This document shows positions 7,961 to 14,377 of a stretch of DNA of 14,566 nucleotides, piece after piece. This stretch comes from Alphaproteobacteria bacterium. GTDB lineage: Bacteria; Pseudomonadota; Alphaproteobacteria; Micropepsales; Micropepsaceae. The first letter of the stretch is position 1, and the number at the start of each line of letters is the position of its first letter. The stretch covers positions 2,225 to 16,790 of the forward strand of contig PKWC01000130.1 in NCBI GenBank assembly GCA_003131925.1. Direction: 5' to 3'. Made by a program: the position numbers and the translations under genes. The notes below the pieces were generated by a model. That model had not been told where the DNA came from, ran no database searches, and saw only the letters and a list, made by a program, of their open reading frames with translations.

Positions 7961-8146
7961 CACAAAAAAGCGTGTCATCCCCGCGAAAGCACTAGGGCAT
8001 CTACACATCTCGACGATGGCGACTGAGACTTCAGCCAACCTCCCCGCAAGGGGGAGGTCAAAGGAATGCCGGGCTTGCACGCCTACTACATGGTCCCGAC
8101 GTGTAGAAACCCTGGTGCTTTCGCGGAAATGACACGCTTTTTTGTG
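7961..8146. repeat. palindromic MITE/REP-like element with 47-base inverted ends and inner hairpin
   Basis: Bases 7961-8007 and 8100-8146 are inverted copies matching at 41 of 47 positions by hand alignment. Both outer ends read CACAAAAAAGCGTGTCAT inwards. Inside each arm is a CCGCGAAAGCAC core like the widespread 'TTCCCGCGAAAGCGGGAA' type of bacterial palindromic repeat. The interior carries a second perfect hairpin (ACCTCCCC / GGGGAGGT, 8038-8058). No open frame with family similarity lies inside. It sits between convergent genes, and each strand's outer arm ends CGCTTTTTTGTG, so it could end transcription in both directions. I see no clear target-site duplication and no second copy in the window. 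Confidence 0.8.
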
Positions 8147-8224
8147 ACGCGAGCTTATTTTAACTCCAATGCACCCAATCGGGCCACGACACTCTTTTGG
8201 ATGCGAGGCGTTGGAAACGGAACG

Positions 8225-9319
8225 CTATCGGTTCGCTGATGTGTTCAAAAGTTCTGCCAGGTATGACTGCCAAACTGACGCCCAGGTGTGCGTGCCGTGC
8301 CCGTGGGTGGCATCGCTGGCGGGGATCAGAACAAACCGCCCATGCTTGAGGTTTCCTGCCTCTTGCTGCGCAATGCCCAGTTCGGGAGGATTGATGAAAT
8401 CGTCGGCGGAATTGACCCACATGACCGGGGCTTCGATCTTGCCAAGCGTGCCCGACGGATCGTAATCCCGCGAAGCTTCGACGGCGTAGAGAATGTCGTT
8501 CGCATCCAGGGCCACGGCTTCATGCGTTTGCGCCTCTTCCAGATATTTATCCGCTGCGTCAGGGGTCGGAAGCGTCTTCTGCATCTGCAGGGGTGCGCTT
8601 CCGGCAATGAGAAGCAGATCGGCGGTAGCGCGCAATGCTGCGCGCGGCGGGGATTTGTATTCGCCGCCAGCCCACGCCGGATCGTTCTTGATCGCGTCGA
8701 TGATCATTGCCCGCCACAGGCGATTGCGTCCGGCAATCTGCACCGGCAGACATGCCAGAGGCATCAGGGCATCCATGAACGCCGGATAGTTTTCGCCCCA
8801 CATGAAGCTGTGCATGCAACCCATCGACGTGCCCATGACGAGCCGTAAATGATTGATCCGCAAACCTTGGGTGACCAGTGCATATTGCGCTGCCACCATG
8901 TCGGCGTAGTCGTAATGCGGAAATCCGGCATGCATGCCGTCGCTGGGCTTTGATGATTTTCCGTGTCCGATCCCGTCTGGAAGCACGATGAAGTAATGCT
9001 GCGGATCGAGCAGCCCGCCAGGCAGGAACAGCACGCCTGCAAATTGCGGCCTCAGGAACTGATGCCCGTCGCCACCGGTGCCGTGCAGGATGAGTACCGC
9101 GTTCGTGACGCGGCCGCTGGCGTCGCGCGCGGGTCTGCCAAGGGTGGTGTAGTGGAGGCGCAGGGAAGCGAGTGTTTCGCCTGACTGGAAGTGAAAATCC
9201 CGAAGCGTGAAGTCACCCTCATGCGAATCGTACTTCGCAGTTGCCTGGGAAGGCCCGGCCGGCCAGAGGGCGCAGGCCAGCATCAGTATCAACGCGGTGC
9301 GGCGGATAAAGCGAATCAT
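8225..9319 (-). CDS. exported MetX-like alpha/beta hydrolase
   Basis: A 364-residue alpha/beta-hydrolase whose layout resembles homoserine O-acetyltransferase (MetX), but with a signal peptide (MIRFIRRTALILMLACALWP, cleavage near QATA-KY about residue 28). ATG 9319 is preceded by GAGG at a suitable distance; the frame stays open to 9874 only as antisense of the upstream gene. Motifs: ILHGTGGDGHQFLRPQ (77-92), DGIGHGKSSKP, nucleophile elbow MGTSMGC (Ser165), acid SADDFINP (D306/D307), and ATHGHGTHTW carrying the catalytic His (H341 or H344). Export makes a role in cytoplasmic methionine synthesis unlikely; a periplasmic esterase or acyltransferase is more plausible. It follows the sulfotransferase-like gene by 32 bases and is probably the last gene of that operon. 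Confidence 0.82.
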   Translation of the reverse strand: MIRFIRRTALILMLACALWPAGPSQATAKYDSHEGDFTLRDFHFQSGETLASLRLHYTTLGRPARDASGRVTNAVLILHGTGGDGHQFLRPQFAGVLFLPGGLLDPQHYFIVLPDGIGHGKSSKPSDGMHAGFPHYDYADMVAAQYALVTQGLRINHLRLVMGTSMGCMHSFMWGENYPAFMDALMPLACLPVQIAGRNRLWRAMIIDAIKNDPAWAGGEYKSPPRAALRATADLLLIAGSAPLQMQKTLPTPDAADKYLEEAQTHEAVALDANDILYAVEASRDYDPSGTLGKIEAPVMWVNSADDFINPPELGIAQQEAGNLKHGRFVLIPASDATHGHGTHTWASVWQSYLAELLNTSANR

Positions 9320-9351
9320 GGAGAAACCTCTCGCATGGGTGCGGCTTAACC

Positions 9352-10107
9352 TCAGTTCAGGACGGCGTCCGATCGAAGCTTGAACCGCGCCAGCCGATCG
9401 TAATGCGGCCTGCTCGCGTCGGCCACCGCCTTGAGATGGTCTGGCAGTGGTTCGGCCGGGAGCGGACGCGGAAACCCGAAGCCCGTCGATTTTTCGACCG
9501 CGTCGTACCAGGCTGGCGCCCAGGCGCCGTCGGTAGGCCGTGGACCGGCCGGCCACCGAAGCATGCGTTCGGAAAACGGAATGCCCAACCTCGCGCAAAG
9601 CAACAGGAGAACTCCGCGTGGATCGCGGAGCACGTCGTCTGCGTCGATCACCGGCGGCGCGGTGCCGAACCGATCGGCTTCGTGGTCGAACATCTCGCGC
9701 TGAGTTTCGAAACCGATATCGGCCGCACGGAAATGAGACCGTTTTGAACTGTAGGACGCAAGTACCGCTTCCGGCGAACGTATGAGAAAGGCATTGCGGC
9801 ACGACGTCATCCAATCGCGGTGGATGCCAGCCACCATGTGATGAGCCATGTGTTTTTGATAGAAGACGCGGCAATCGCCCGGCACTGGTCCTTGAAGGAT
9901 GTCTACAATTTTTTGCCCGTCGCTTTCGTGCGCGTCAAGCACTTTCTCGCGCAACGGATGTTCGGTTCCGGTCAGTTTCAGATATGCCGCATAGAACGGC
10001 TCGTCGATGACTGCCGTATCTTCGCGGTTCTCGAAGGCGCGCATCATGGCGGTCGAGATGTTGCGCGGCCCCGACCACATCGCAATGCGGATGGGCTCCT
10101 CGCTCAC
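9352..10107 (-). CDS. sulfotransferase-like P-loop protein
   Basis: A 251-residue protein with a sulfotransferase/P-loop layout. An N-terminal phosphosulfate-binding-like loop WSGPRNISTAMMRAF (residues 11-25) follows a short strand, and a 3'-phosphate-binding-like Arg/Ser element LIRSPEAVLASY (108-119) lies in the middle. A histidine/aspartate-rich segment (KHMAHHMVAGIHRDW, 85-99) precedes it. No signal peptide or membrane helix. The start is GTG 10107, whose GTGA overlaps the stop of the aminotransferase-like gene, so the two are translationally coupled. Relatives are annotated as sulfotransferase family or as 'branched-chain aminotransferase-like', apparently from this genomic pairing. Whether it uses PAPS or another nucleotide donor is unknown, and no acceptor can be named. 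Confidence 0.72.
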   Translation of the reverse strand: MSEEPIRIAMWSGPRNISTAMMRAFENREDTAVIDEPFYAAYLKLTGTEHPLREKVLDAHESDGQKIVDILQGPVPGDCRVFYQKHMAHHMVAGIHRDWMTSCRNAFLIRSPEAVLASYSSKRSHFRAADIGFETQREMFDHEADRFGTAPPVIDADDVLRDPRGVLLLLCARLGIPFSERMLRWPAGPRPTDGAWAPAWYDAVEKSTGFGFPRPLPAEPLPDHLKAVADASRPHYDRLARFKLRSDAVLN

Positions 10108-11039
10108 TGCTGCGTGGCTCGCGCGATATCCGCTGCCGCGTCTTCGTCTTTGAGGCGCTCATAGAGCCCCTCGAGACGGCGCGTCATTCCATCGGGCGGC
10201 GCGACGGGAAGCGGCCGTCCATCGACTACACGCACGGGGATCACGCCACCGAAAGTGCCGGTCACGAACGCTTCCTCGGCCGCATAGACGTCGTCCCGTG
10301 TGAAATCGCCGAGACGGAGAGGAATGTCGTGGCGCCGACACAACGCAGCCACATTGGCCCTGGTCACGCCATTGAAGCAGTAGGCGCCTGTCGACGAGCA
10401 CACCTCGTGTCCTGAAACAAAGAAGAAATTTGTTGCGTTGCAGCTTGAGACGAATCCGTTCGGATCGAGCATCAGCGCTTCGTCGGCTCCGGCTGCGATT
10501 GCCTGGTTCAGGGCGATGATGAGACTGAGCCGGCTATGGGAATTGAGCCGCATGTCGAACATGTCGGCCGGCGTGCAGCGGATCGTGGATGTGAAGAGGC
10601 TAAGGCCCTGCGCACGCACCGCGGCGCCCGGTTCCTTGTATTCGGCGACAATCGCGATGGTGGGCCTGCCAAGAGCATTTCGCGGATCCTGATTGGGCGT
10701 CGTCTTCTCGCCCCGCGTGACCATGAGGCGGATGTGGACGCCATGTTGCATACCGTTGGCGGAAAGCGTGGCGTGCAGTGCGGCGACGATTTCTGCGGGC
10801 GCAAGTCCGATCTCCAGTGCAATGGTCCGCGCACCTGCAAACAGGCGATCGAGATGGGCATCGAGAAAAAGAAGTCCGCCCTTGTGCAGGCGCAATCCTT
10901 CCCACACGCCGTCGCCGAGCACGAAACCCGCATCGAAGAGCGAGACTTTTGCGTCGTTGCGCGGCACGAGCTTGCCATTAAGCCACACGAGGACCGACTC
11001 GTTGCGAGGATCGGCGACATGGTCCTGGCTGCCCGGCAT
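10104..11039 (-). CDS. class IV aminotransferase-fold protein lacking the PLP lysine
   Basis: A 311-residue fold-type IV (BCAT / D-amino-acid aminotransferase / aminodeoxychorismate lyase) protein. ATG 11039 has GGAG about ten bases upstream; the open extension to 11264 runs through a terminator-like hairpin and is rejected. The N-terminal half is typical: VWLNGKLVPRNDAKVSLFD, GFVLGDGVWEGLRL (39-52) and VHIRLMVTRGE. In the C-terminal half, aligning MRLNSHSRLSLIIALNQA (163-180) with the D-amino-acid aminotransferase stretch DIKSLNLLGAVLAKQEA puts Asn166 at the Schiff-base lysine. VSSCNATNFF (197-206) puts Ser199 at the usual glutamate of VTEGSSSNVF. No lysine lies nearby. It may be a non-PLP or rewired enzyme. 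The stop overlaps the partner gene's GTG. Confidence 0.85.
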   Translation of the reverse strand: MPGSQDHVADPRNESVLVWLNGKLVPRNDAKVSLFDAGFVLGDGVWEGLRLHKGGLLFLDAHLDRLFAGARTIALEIGLAPAEIVAALHATLSANGMQHGVHIRLMVTRGEKTTPNQDPRNALGRPTIAIVAEYKEPGAAVRAQGLSLFTSTIRCTPADMFDMRLNSHSRLSLIIALNQAIAAGADEALMLDPNGFVSSCNATNFFFVSGHEVCSSTGAYCFNGVTRANVAALCRRHDIPLRLGDFTRDDVYAAEEAFVTGTFGGVIPVRVVDGRPLPVAPPDGMTRRLEGLYERLKDEDAAADIARATQQ

Positions 11040-11120
11040 CGCGCGGAATCTCCGTTGGCGGCCGAACTTTGCCTCAGATTCGCGTGCGGGAGAAAGACGC
11101 AATCCGCATTGGGCGTCGCG

Positions 11121-11159
11121 AAAAAACGGAAGCCCGCACCGGACTGTCCGATGCGGGCT
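11121..11159 (-). terminator. intrinsic terminator-type hairpin with T6 tract (terminator or attenuator)
   Basis: Read on the minus strand, AGCCCGCATCGGA and TCCGGTGCGGGCT pair at 12 of 13 positions around a three-base loop and are followed by TCCGTTTTTT. It lies 171 bases after the carboxypeptidase stop and about 80 bases before the aminotransferase-like start. It could end the peptidase transcript or attenuate read-through into the next operon. I found no clear promoter between it and the start, which leaves attenuation open. Confidence 0.75.
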
Positions 11160-11283
11160 CCCGCTATTCGCGGCCCGGCCTGCCAGGAGGGGCTTGCAGC
11201 AAACCGGACCAGAGACGCGATATTGATCGGGGTCTCCTGAACGAACTATGGCCGCGCCGTTCATCTCCCATTCATCGCGAGAC

Positions 11284-11306
11284 GCCGGGACGGGCGCCGC
11301 CCCGGC
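11284..11306 (-). terminator. GC-rich hairpin after the carboxypeptidase gene
   Basis: GCCGGG and CCCGGC pair around a GC-rich loop that contains a further GGCGCC palindrome. It starts about 25 bases beyond the S10 peptidase stop, reading leftwards. There is no T tract, so a stabilising 3' structure is as likely as a terminator. Confidence 0.3.
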
Positions 11307-11330
11307 CCCAGCGCGCCCGCGATTCCAGGA

Positions 11331-12923
11331 TCAATGCACGTTGTTGGTCCCGCCGATGAAACCCGCGACGGCGTCGTGCAGCTCCTTCAGCGACTGCTGG
11401 TGCGCATATACCATATGGCCAGACTGATAATAGTGATAGGAGATATTCTTCTGCAGGCTCGGTGGAATCGGCAGATGATGCATCTCGTAGACGCCTTCGT
11501 AATAGGGCGTTGCGAGATCGAAATAACCCCCGGTCAGCAGGATCTTCAGGTTTGGATTGTATTTCATCGCATTCGCGAGATCGGGCATCACATTGGTGCT
11601 GCCGCGCAGCGCGCGCTCAAGGCCAGGCGGCTTGTGGGCGAAATCCCAGAAGCGGTAGAGCGGCGCTTCCGGCTTGTAGTCGCGCTCGTCTCCGAACTTC
11701 AGCACCTTGCGGACATAGTCGTTGAAGGCGGAAGTGTAAGCGGAGCTGATCGCAGCGGATTGCGGATCGTAGTCGGCCTCTTTGCTCAAGGGATCGAGAG
11801 TCGGCCCGGTGAATCGCGTGTCAAGCCGGCCGACGGTGATGTCGTTCGCGCCTTCCAGATTCTTTTCGAATTCGCCACCGTCGATGCGCAGATTGGCCTT
11901 GTTGATGTACCAGTCTGGCAGGCCGGTGAACATGTGCAGCTTGGCGATGATGTCCTTGCGCCAGTTGGGACCGAGATCGGAACCGCGCTGGAGCGCCAGC
12001 GCGTACTCGCCCATTGCGAAGGATTCGACGTTGCGAATGAGCGTCGGAAAATCCTTGGGCGCGTTCGGCGGGAGCTTGTGGTGATACCAGGCCGTCGCCG
12101 CATAGGTCGGCAACGCGATCTGGTAGGGCAAATCGACACCCGGATTGAACTCCGGCCCGTCGGCGCTCATGTCGAAATTCAGTATTTGCGAAAGAAGAAT
12201 GATGCCGTTCAGATCGATGTTGCGCTCGGTCGCCAGCTCGTTCGCGACGACTGCCGATCGCGGTGTGCCGTAGCTTTCGCCGAACAGATATTTGGGCGAA
12301 TTCCAGCGCCCGTATTTCGCCAGGAATTCACTGATGAACTGGGTGAAGGCATAAGCGTCGGGATCGACCCCGTAGAACGCTTTCTCCTTGTCCTTGCCGG
12401 AGATGCGGCTGAATCCTGTGCCGGGCGCGTCGACAAAAACGAGGTCGCTCGCATCGAGCAGGCTCTCGTTGTTGTCGACCACATTGTACGGCGCAGCCGG
12501 CGCGTGCGCGTCGTCCGGAGTAACGACGCGCCGCGGCCCAAAGGCGCCCATATGCAGCCATACGGTCGAAGAGCCGGGACCGCCGTTGTAGAGAAACGTG
12601 ACCGGGCGCTTCAGCGGATCGGCGCCGTTCTTGAAATAGGCGACGTAGAACATCTCCGCGATCGGTTGCTCGTCCTTCTTGTCGCCCTTGGGCTCCGCCG
12701 CATCGTCCCAGTCCTTGGGATGAACGATCAGCGTTCCGGCGTGGGCGCTGTAGCTGACGCCGTTCGCGGTCCCCTGCGTCACACTCTCCTGCGCCTTGAA
12801 GAAGGCGGGGTTGGGAGACGGCATGGGCGATTTGTCGCCGCCCTTGTCCTTGTCGTCCTGGGCGATCGCTGAAACCGACAGGGCAAGCGACAGCGAGAGA
12901 GCGGCGAGAATGGCGAGTTTCAT
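11331..12923 (-). CDS. exported serine carboxypeptidase, S10 family
   Basis: A 530-residue S10-family serine carboxypeptidase (alpha/beta-hydrolase fold, releases C-terminal residues, usually at acid pH). ATG 12923 has AAGG upstream and starts a signal peptide (MKLAILAALSLSLALSVSAIA, cleavage near residue 21). The frame is open to 12989, but that would place 22 residues before the signal. Key motifs: the oxyanion segment VTFLYNGGPGSST (108-120), DAPGTGFSRI (165-174), nucleophile elbow YLFGESYGTPR (Ser217), the acid in LLTGGYFDLATPY (Asp469) and the histidine in YYQSGHMVYAHQ (His503), so the triad is complete. The mature N-terminus is Asp/Lys-rich and probably disordered. It should work in the periplasm or outside the cell. 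It appears to be monocistronic. Confidence 0.93.
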   Translation of the reverse strand: MKLAILAALSLSLALSVSAIAQDDKDKGGDKSPMPSPNPAFFKAQESVTQGTANGVSYSAHAGTLIVHPKDWDDAAEPKGDKKDEQPIAEMFYVAYFKNGADPLKRPVTFLYNGGPGSSTVWLHMGAFGPRRVVTPDDAHAPAAPYNVVDNNESLLDASDLVFVDAPGTGFSRISGKDKEKAFYGVDPDAYAFTQFISEFLAKYGRWNSPKYLFGESYGTPRSAVVANELATERNIDLNGIILLSQILNFDMSADGPEFNPGVDLPYQIALPTYAATAWYHHKLPPNAPKDFPTLIRNVESFAMGEYALALQRGSDLGPNWRKDIIAKLHMFTGLPDWYINKANLRIDGGEFEKNLEGANDITVGRLDTRFTGPTLDPLSKEADYDPQSAAISSAYTSAFNDYVRKVLKFGDERDYKPEAPLYRFWDFAHKPPGLERALRGSTNVMPDLANAMKYNPNLKILLTGGYFDLATPYYEGVYEMHHLPIPPSLQKNISYHYYQSGHMVYAHQQSLKELHDAVAGFIGGTNNVH

Positions 12924-13054
12924 GGGAATCCCTTCGTCAAGGCCGGCGCTGGGGGCATTCCCCCAGAGGTAGAGACTAAGGCAGGACAACCGTCGCTGTC
13001 ATTCGCAATTCCGTGAGCGCCTGCGGCCGATCGCCCGCGACCCGATATCGCGCG

Positions 13055-13549
13055 TCAGCCTTTCGCCGTCCGTGTCTTCCTTCCAGGTTTCTGGGCGAGC
13101 ATGCGAAGGCGCGCGCGTGATTCGATCGGTGCGAGATGTCCGAAGCCCGCGATCGGCAGGACAATAAGCGCACAGCTTATGGCGTAGCCAAAGAAGCTCG
13201 AACGGCTCATGCCGAGCTCCGCCGCGCGGCGGTCGGCGCGCGCAATGAGGCTCTTCGAAAGATAGATGTTCACCCGCTCGGAAGGATCCGGCGGCTCGAC
13301 TCCCACAGCGAAGAACGTGACAAGATCGCAATCCTTCGGAATGGCGATTTTCTCGAATGGGGTCGGCTCCGGAAGCGGCCGTTCCTGCTCGGCGAGCGAT
13401 TCAACAGCGCCCGCGAGCGCTTCCTGCGCGCGCGCCATGGCCTGCTCCTGCGACGTTCCTCCCGCCACGCAGCGCGGAAAATCGGGAAACCAGACGCCGA
13501 ACGTCTGCTTCGCGCCGCGCTCGAGTACGGCCGGATAGAACCGTTGCAT
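13055..13549 (-). CDS. HicB family antitoxin-like protein (orphan)
   Basis: A 164-residue HicB-type protein. ATG 13549 is preceded by AGGGCAGGAT, a good ribosome site; the open extension to 13615 runs across a palindrome and is rejected. The N-terminal partial RNase H-like HicB fold shows in MQRFYPAVLERG, FGVWFPDFPRCVAGG (17-31) and a helix rich in Ala/Gln (33-54). A ribbon-helix-helix DNA-binding segment follows: ERVNIYLSKSLIARADRRAA (91-110), then ELGMSRSSFF. After that, HicB proteins normally end quickly. Here a hydrophobic run (FFGYAISCALIVLPIAGFG, 119-137) and a basic tail follow, which is unusual. I find no hicA toxin frame on either side, so it looks like an orphan regulator or a relic of a toxin-antitoxin pair. 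Confidence 0.8.
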   Translation of the reverse strand: MQRFYPAVLERGAKQTFGVWFPDFPRCVAGGTSQEQAMARAQEALAGAVESLAEQERPLPEPTPFEKIAIPKDCDLVTFFAVGVEPPDPSERVNIYLSKSLIARADRRAAELGMSRSSFFGYAISCALIVLPIAGFGHLAPIESRARLRMLAQKPGRKTRTAKG

Positions 13550-13577
13550 ATCCTGCCCTCGGCGTTTGCACCGGCAA

Positions 13578-13595
13578 GTGTGTGTTATCACACAC
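13578..13595. promoter_or_regulatory. palindrome GTGTGTG-TTAT-CACACAC, candidate HicB operator
   Basis: Perfect seven-base arms flank a four-base centre, 29 bases before the HicB-like start. HicB proteins with ribbon-helix-helix domains commonly autoregulate through palindromes near the promoter, so this is a natural candidate site. Binding is inferred. No convincing -35/-10 pair was identified around it. Confidence 0.5.
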
Positions 13596-13605
13596 AGCCT
13601 GGCAA

Positions 13606-13623
13606 GGAGAAACATGCTTCTCC
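13606..13623. repeat. short inverted repeat GGAGAA-ACATGC-TTCTCC
   Basis: Six-base perfect arms around a six-base centre, ten bases beyond the GTGTGTG palindrome on the HicB upstream side. It could be a second regulatory site or the end of an unseen transcript. There is no T tract. Confidence 0.3.
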
Positions 13624-13719
13624 ATCTCCAGCCGCGCAGGGTCGCAATCGCCGAGGCTCGGGAATCGGGCAGTCCGGCTTGCGCTCGCCGGAACCCTTAA
13701 GTATTTGAACTCCCGCGCC

Positions 13720-13760
13720 GGACAGGTGGCTGAGCGGTTGAAAGCACCGCACTCGAAATA
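13720..13760 (+). pseudogene. 5' fragment of tRNA-Ser (anticodon CGA)
   Basis: The sequence begins GGACAGGTGGCTGAGCGGTT, a normal tRNA-Ser acceptor strand and D arm. It continues through CCGCA and the loop CTCGAAA, which carries anticodon CGA. The 3' side of the anticodon stem should read TGCGG but reads TACAG, with two mismatches. No long variable arm, proper T arm or CCTGTCC acceptor follows. I therefore call it a truncated copy of tRNA-Ser, about 41 bases long. The antisense frame through it gives a peptide with YFECGAFNRSATCP, the kind of spurious protein predicted opposite tRNA-Ser genes. Confidence 0.65.
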
Positions 13761-13762
13761 CA

Positions 13763-13805
13763 GCGCCGCCGATTGAACAGGGTTCAATCTGTTTCCGATT
13801 GGCGC
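13763..13805. repeat. nested inverted repeat replacing the tRNA 3' half
   Basis: GATTGAAC (13771-13778) and GTTCAATC (13782-13789) form a perfect eight-base hairpin with loop AGG. Outer GCGCC (13763-13767) and GGCGC (13801-13805) can pair around it. It directly abuts the point where tRNA-Ser similarity ends. TCTGTTT follows the inner stem, so a weak + strand terminator is possible. The remaining bases to the XRE gene (13806-13934) show nothing I can identify. Confidence 0.5.
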
Positions 13806-13934
13806 ACTGTATCAACGCCTTATCCGGTTCCGCATGTGCATCCTCTCGCTTCTAGTCGAAGCTGATCGCGTGTGCATTTGGTCCGCGGTGTGGTCCAAGA
13901 AATGTCCGTTCCCGGCACATGGGCGCGCATGGAC

Positions 13935-14183
13935 TCAATCGTGGGACTCCCGCGACTGTAGCTGCCGAATCAGTGTTTCGGGCCGCGTGCCCAAGGCGGC
14001 GGCAACGTCCAGCAATTCAATCACATCAAGCCGACGCTCGCCGTTCTCGTATTTTGCGACGAATGACTGCGGCTTCTGAAGGCGCTCCGCTACCACGGCC
14101 TGTGTGAGGCCCGTCTTCTTTCTGGCGTCAATCAAAATCCGACAAAGCTCTTTGTAGCGATCTGAATGTTGCGGGCGAGGCAT
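13935..14183 (-). CDS. XRE-family helix-turn-helix regulator (82 aa)
   Basis: An 82-residue single-domain Cro/C1-type DNA-binding protein. The helix-turn-helix core is visible from CRILIDARKKTGLTQAVVAE (about residues 14-33), through QKPQSFVAKYENGERRL (36-52), to VIELLDVAAALG. It has no effector or peptidase domain and no partner toxin beside it. ATG 14183 is chosen because the family alignment starts a few residues later; the upstream ribosome site is poor. A palindrome 46-58 bases upstream (TGGGATAATCCCA on this strand) is a likely autoregulatory operator, and its GATAAT centre could double as a -10 box. Regulators like this are typical of small mobile or defence cassettes, but also occur alone in chromosomes. 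Confidence 0.85.
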   Translation of the reverse strand: MPRPQHSDRYKELCRILIDARKKTGLTQAVVAERLQKPQSFVAKYENGERRLDVIELLDVAAALGTRPETLIRQLQSRESHD

Positions 14184-14218
14184 CGAGCTTGCCGTTTTTG
14201 TGATCCGGCGAACCCGCT

Positions 14219-14241
14219 AATCCCGCATTGGGATTATCCCA
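14219..14241 (-). promoter_or_regulatory. candidate operator/promoter of the XRE gene
   Basis: TGGGATTATCCCA (14229-14241) is a perfect 13-base palindrome around a single central base. A further half-site AATCCCGC lies at 14219-14226. On the minus strand the centre reads GATAAT, a good -10 hexamer. No convincing -35 is visible. Position and symmetry suit binding by the XRE dimer. Confidence 0.5.
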
Positions 14242-14257
14242 GTTTAGGATTGAATTA

Positions 14258-14368
14258 ATGCACGAGGGCTATGGAAAGGGGCCGCATCGCGAGCGTGCCA
14301 ACACCCCGTTGGGTCGCGCGGCCGTGGCTGCTCGCCATTTCCTGGCGTTCTCGATGATTAGGCGCTGA
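14258..14368 (+). CDS. possible 36-residue leader peptide
   Basis: ATG 14258 to TGA 14368 encodes a small basic peptide (MHEGYGKGPHRERANTPLGR...), nine bases after AGGA and ten bases before the next start. I do not recognise it. It could be an upstream leader frame of the secreted-protein gene, or chance. It has no signal peptide. Confidence 0.2.
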   Translation: MHEGYGKGPHRERANTPLGRAAVAARHFLAFSMIRR

Positions 14369-14377
14369 AGGTACAAA

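Noticed and set aside
8038..8058. Reading the CCTCCCC/GGGGAGG hairpin as a CRISPR repeat or independent terminator
   Set aside because: It occurs once, has no spacers and no T tract, and is part of the larger palindromic element.
8225..9319. Calling this gene metX (homoserine O-acetyltransferase)
   Set aside because: The fold is MetX-like, but a clear signal peptide argues against a cytoplasmic methionine-pathway enzyme.
9320..9874. N-terminal extension of the MetX-like hydrolase (open to 9874)
   Set aside because: It overlaps the sulfotransferase-like gene in another frame, and a good ribosome site and signal peptide occur at 9319.
11040..11264. N-terminal extension of the aminotransferase-like protein
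   Set aside because: It would translate through the terminator-type hairpin and has no family similarity; ATG 11039 has a suitable GGAG.
13401..13787. Minus-strand 128-codon frame beginning MNPVQSAALYFECGAFNRS
   Set aside because: It runs antisense through the tRNA-Ser fragment; the YFECGAFNRSATCP stretch is the translated complement of a tRNA, a known source of spurious proteins.
13720..13810. A complete tRNA-Ser gene
   Set aside because: The anticodon stem has two mismatches and no long variable arm, T arm or matching 3' acceptor strand can be built.
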